A stretch of 64,000 nt of DNA from Streptosporangium brasiliense (GTDB lineage Bacteria; Actinomycetota; Actinomycetes; Streptosporangiales; Streptosporangiaceae), in assembly GCF_030811595.1 (NCBI RefSeq), contig NZ_JAUSRB010000001.1, forward strand, positions 1-64,000. The letters are read 5' to 3'. Positions 63,668-64,000 of this stretch are shown here, in pieces. A program made the position numbers and the translations under genes. The notes beneath the pieces are model-generated. The model ran no database searches. It saw nothing but the letters and a program-made list of their open reading frames with translations, and was not told where the DNA came from. Each line of letters starts with the position of its first letter. The first letter of the stretch is position 1.

Positions 63668-64000
63668 TCAGTGGTTATGGCCTTGGTCAGTGGGCCGGGC
63701 CTGAACGAGTTCTGTCAGCATTCCTCCCACATCCTTGGGATGCAAGAAAGCGATGGAAGAGCCCATCGAGCCGTGCCGGGGCTTCTCGTCGAGCAGTCTG
63801 ACGCCCCTGCCGCCGATCTCCCCCATGGCCTCGGTCACATCCGGGACGCCGAACGCGACGTGGTGCACCCCCTCCCCGCGCTTGGCGAGGAATTTGCCGA
63901 CCGGCGTGTCGGGGGAGAGCGGTTCGAGGAGCTGGATGTAGGAGCCGCCGCCGTCGCCGTCGACGACGTGCAGCATCGCCTCCTTGACGCCCTGCTCCTC
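63668..64000 (-). CDS. mce: methylmalonyl-CoA epimerase, 3' part
   Basis: The last 110 residues of a vicinal-oxygen-chelate enzyme that interconverts (R)- and (S)-methylmalonyl-CoA. The reading frame continues to the window edge (EEQGVKEAMLHV), so the gene is cut. YIQLLEPLSPDTPVGKFLAKRGEGVHHVAFGV includes a metal histidine and the family core. GSSIAFLHPKDVGGMLTELVQ is the typical end. With the cobalamin adenosyltransferase in this window it points to a B12-dependent propionyl-CoA pathway. Confidence 0.93.
   Translation of the reverse strand, partial: EEQGVKEAMLHVVDGDGGGSYIQLLEPLSPDTPVGKFLAKRGEGVHHVAFGVPDVTEAMGEIGGRGVRLLDEKPRHGSMGSSIAFLHPKDVGGMLTELVQARPTDQGHNH

Overview
The window is very GC-rich, gene-dense DNA with the conserved actinobacterial block nrtL-lysA-hom-thrC-thrB-rho-rpmE-prfA-prmC-tsaC-glyA-wecA-atp operon-DUF2550-pduO-nucS-filP/scy-mce. 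Gene content, heavy GTG use and several apparently leaderless starts fit a filamentous actinomycete. Streptosporangiales (Streptosporangium, Nonomuraea and relatives) is my best guess, but this is inferred from content and not from a marker comparison. No rRNA, tRNA, insertion sequence, prophage or CRISPR array was seen.

Layout. 1-4.3 kb: the end of nrtL, a membrane-anchored zinc metallopeptidase, lysA and hom, closed by a perfect 17-bp terminator stem. 4.4-18.3 kb: an accessory island that separates hom from thrC, which are normally adjacent. It holds a secreted polysaccharide deacetylase, six family-2 glycosyltransferases of two recurring types (A and B), a small membrane coiled-coil protein, a PF04672-type methyltransferase and an MFS exporter. 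Two B-A pairs have overlapping stop/start codons and diverge from a shared 211-bp promoter region. 18.4-28.9 kb: thrC and thrB (thrB apparently coupled to a 12-codon leader ORF), rho with a long Arg/Gly/Asp-rich insertion, a NarL-type two-component pair, rpmE, prfA, prmC and tsaC. 28.9-31.1 kb: an unusual two-gene unit encoding a long charged repeat protein with an exact 153-bp tandem duplication and a small partner. 31.2-42.2 kb: glyA, a WecA-like transferase and the full F-type ATP synthase operon (atpI, AtpZ-like, B, E, F, H, A, G, D, C), with a perfect 14-bp hairpin between atpD and atpC, then a DUF2550 gene.

42.2-56.5 kb: a secreted choice-of-anchor-C/DUF642-like protein, the PduO cobalamin adenosyltransferase divergent from a complete tricorn protease, then two unrelated ABC exporter plus histidine kinase/response regulator operons. 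Each of these operons has a palindrome upstream. A STAS protein and a TetR regulator lie between them. 56.5-64 kb: nucS divergent from a 3-hydroxyacyl-CoA dehydrogenase, a small zinc-ribbon protein, two alpha/beta hydrolases, an AI-2E transporter, a FilP/Scy-like coiled-coil protein and the 3' end of methylmalonyl-CoA epimerase, cut by the window edge.

The best candidate for an undescribed system is the paired glycosyltransferase island. Four type-A enzymes share one architecture and most end in a coiled coil or low-complexity tail. Two type-B enzymes are each coupled to a type-A gene. A membrane coiled-coil protein is coupled to one operon, and a deacetylase and an exporter are nearby. Together they suggest a cell-surface glycan or glycoprotein pathway inserted into the threonine locus. 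Its product cannot be read from sequence alone.
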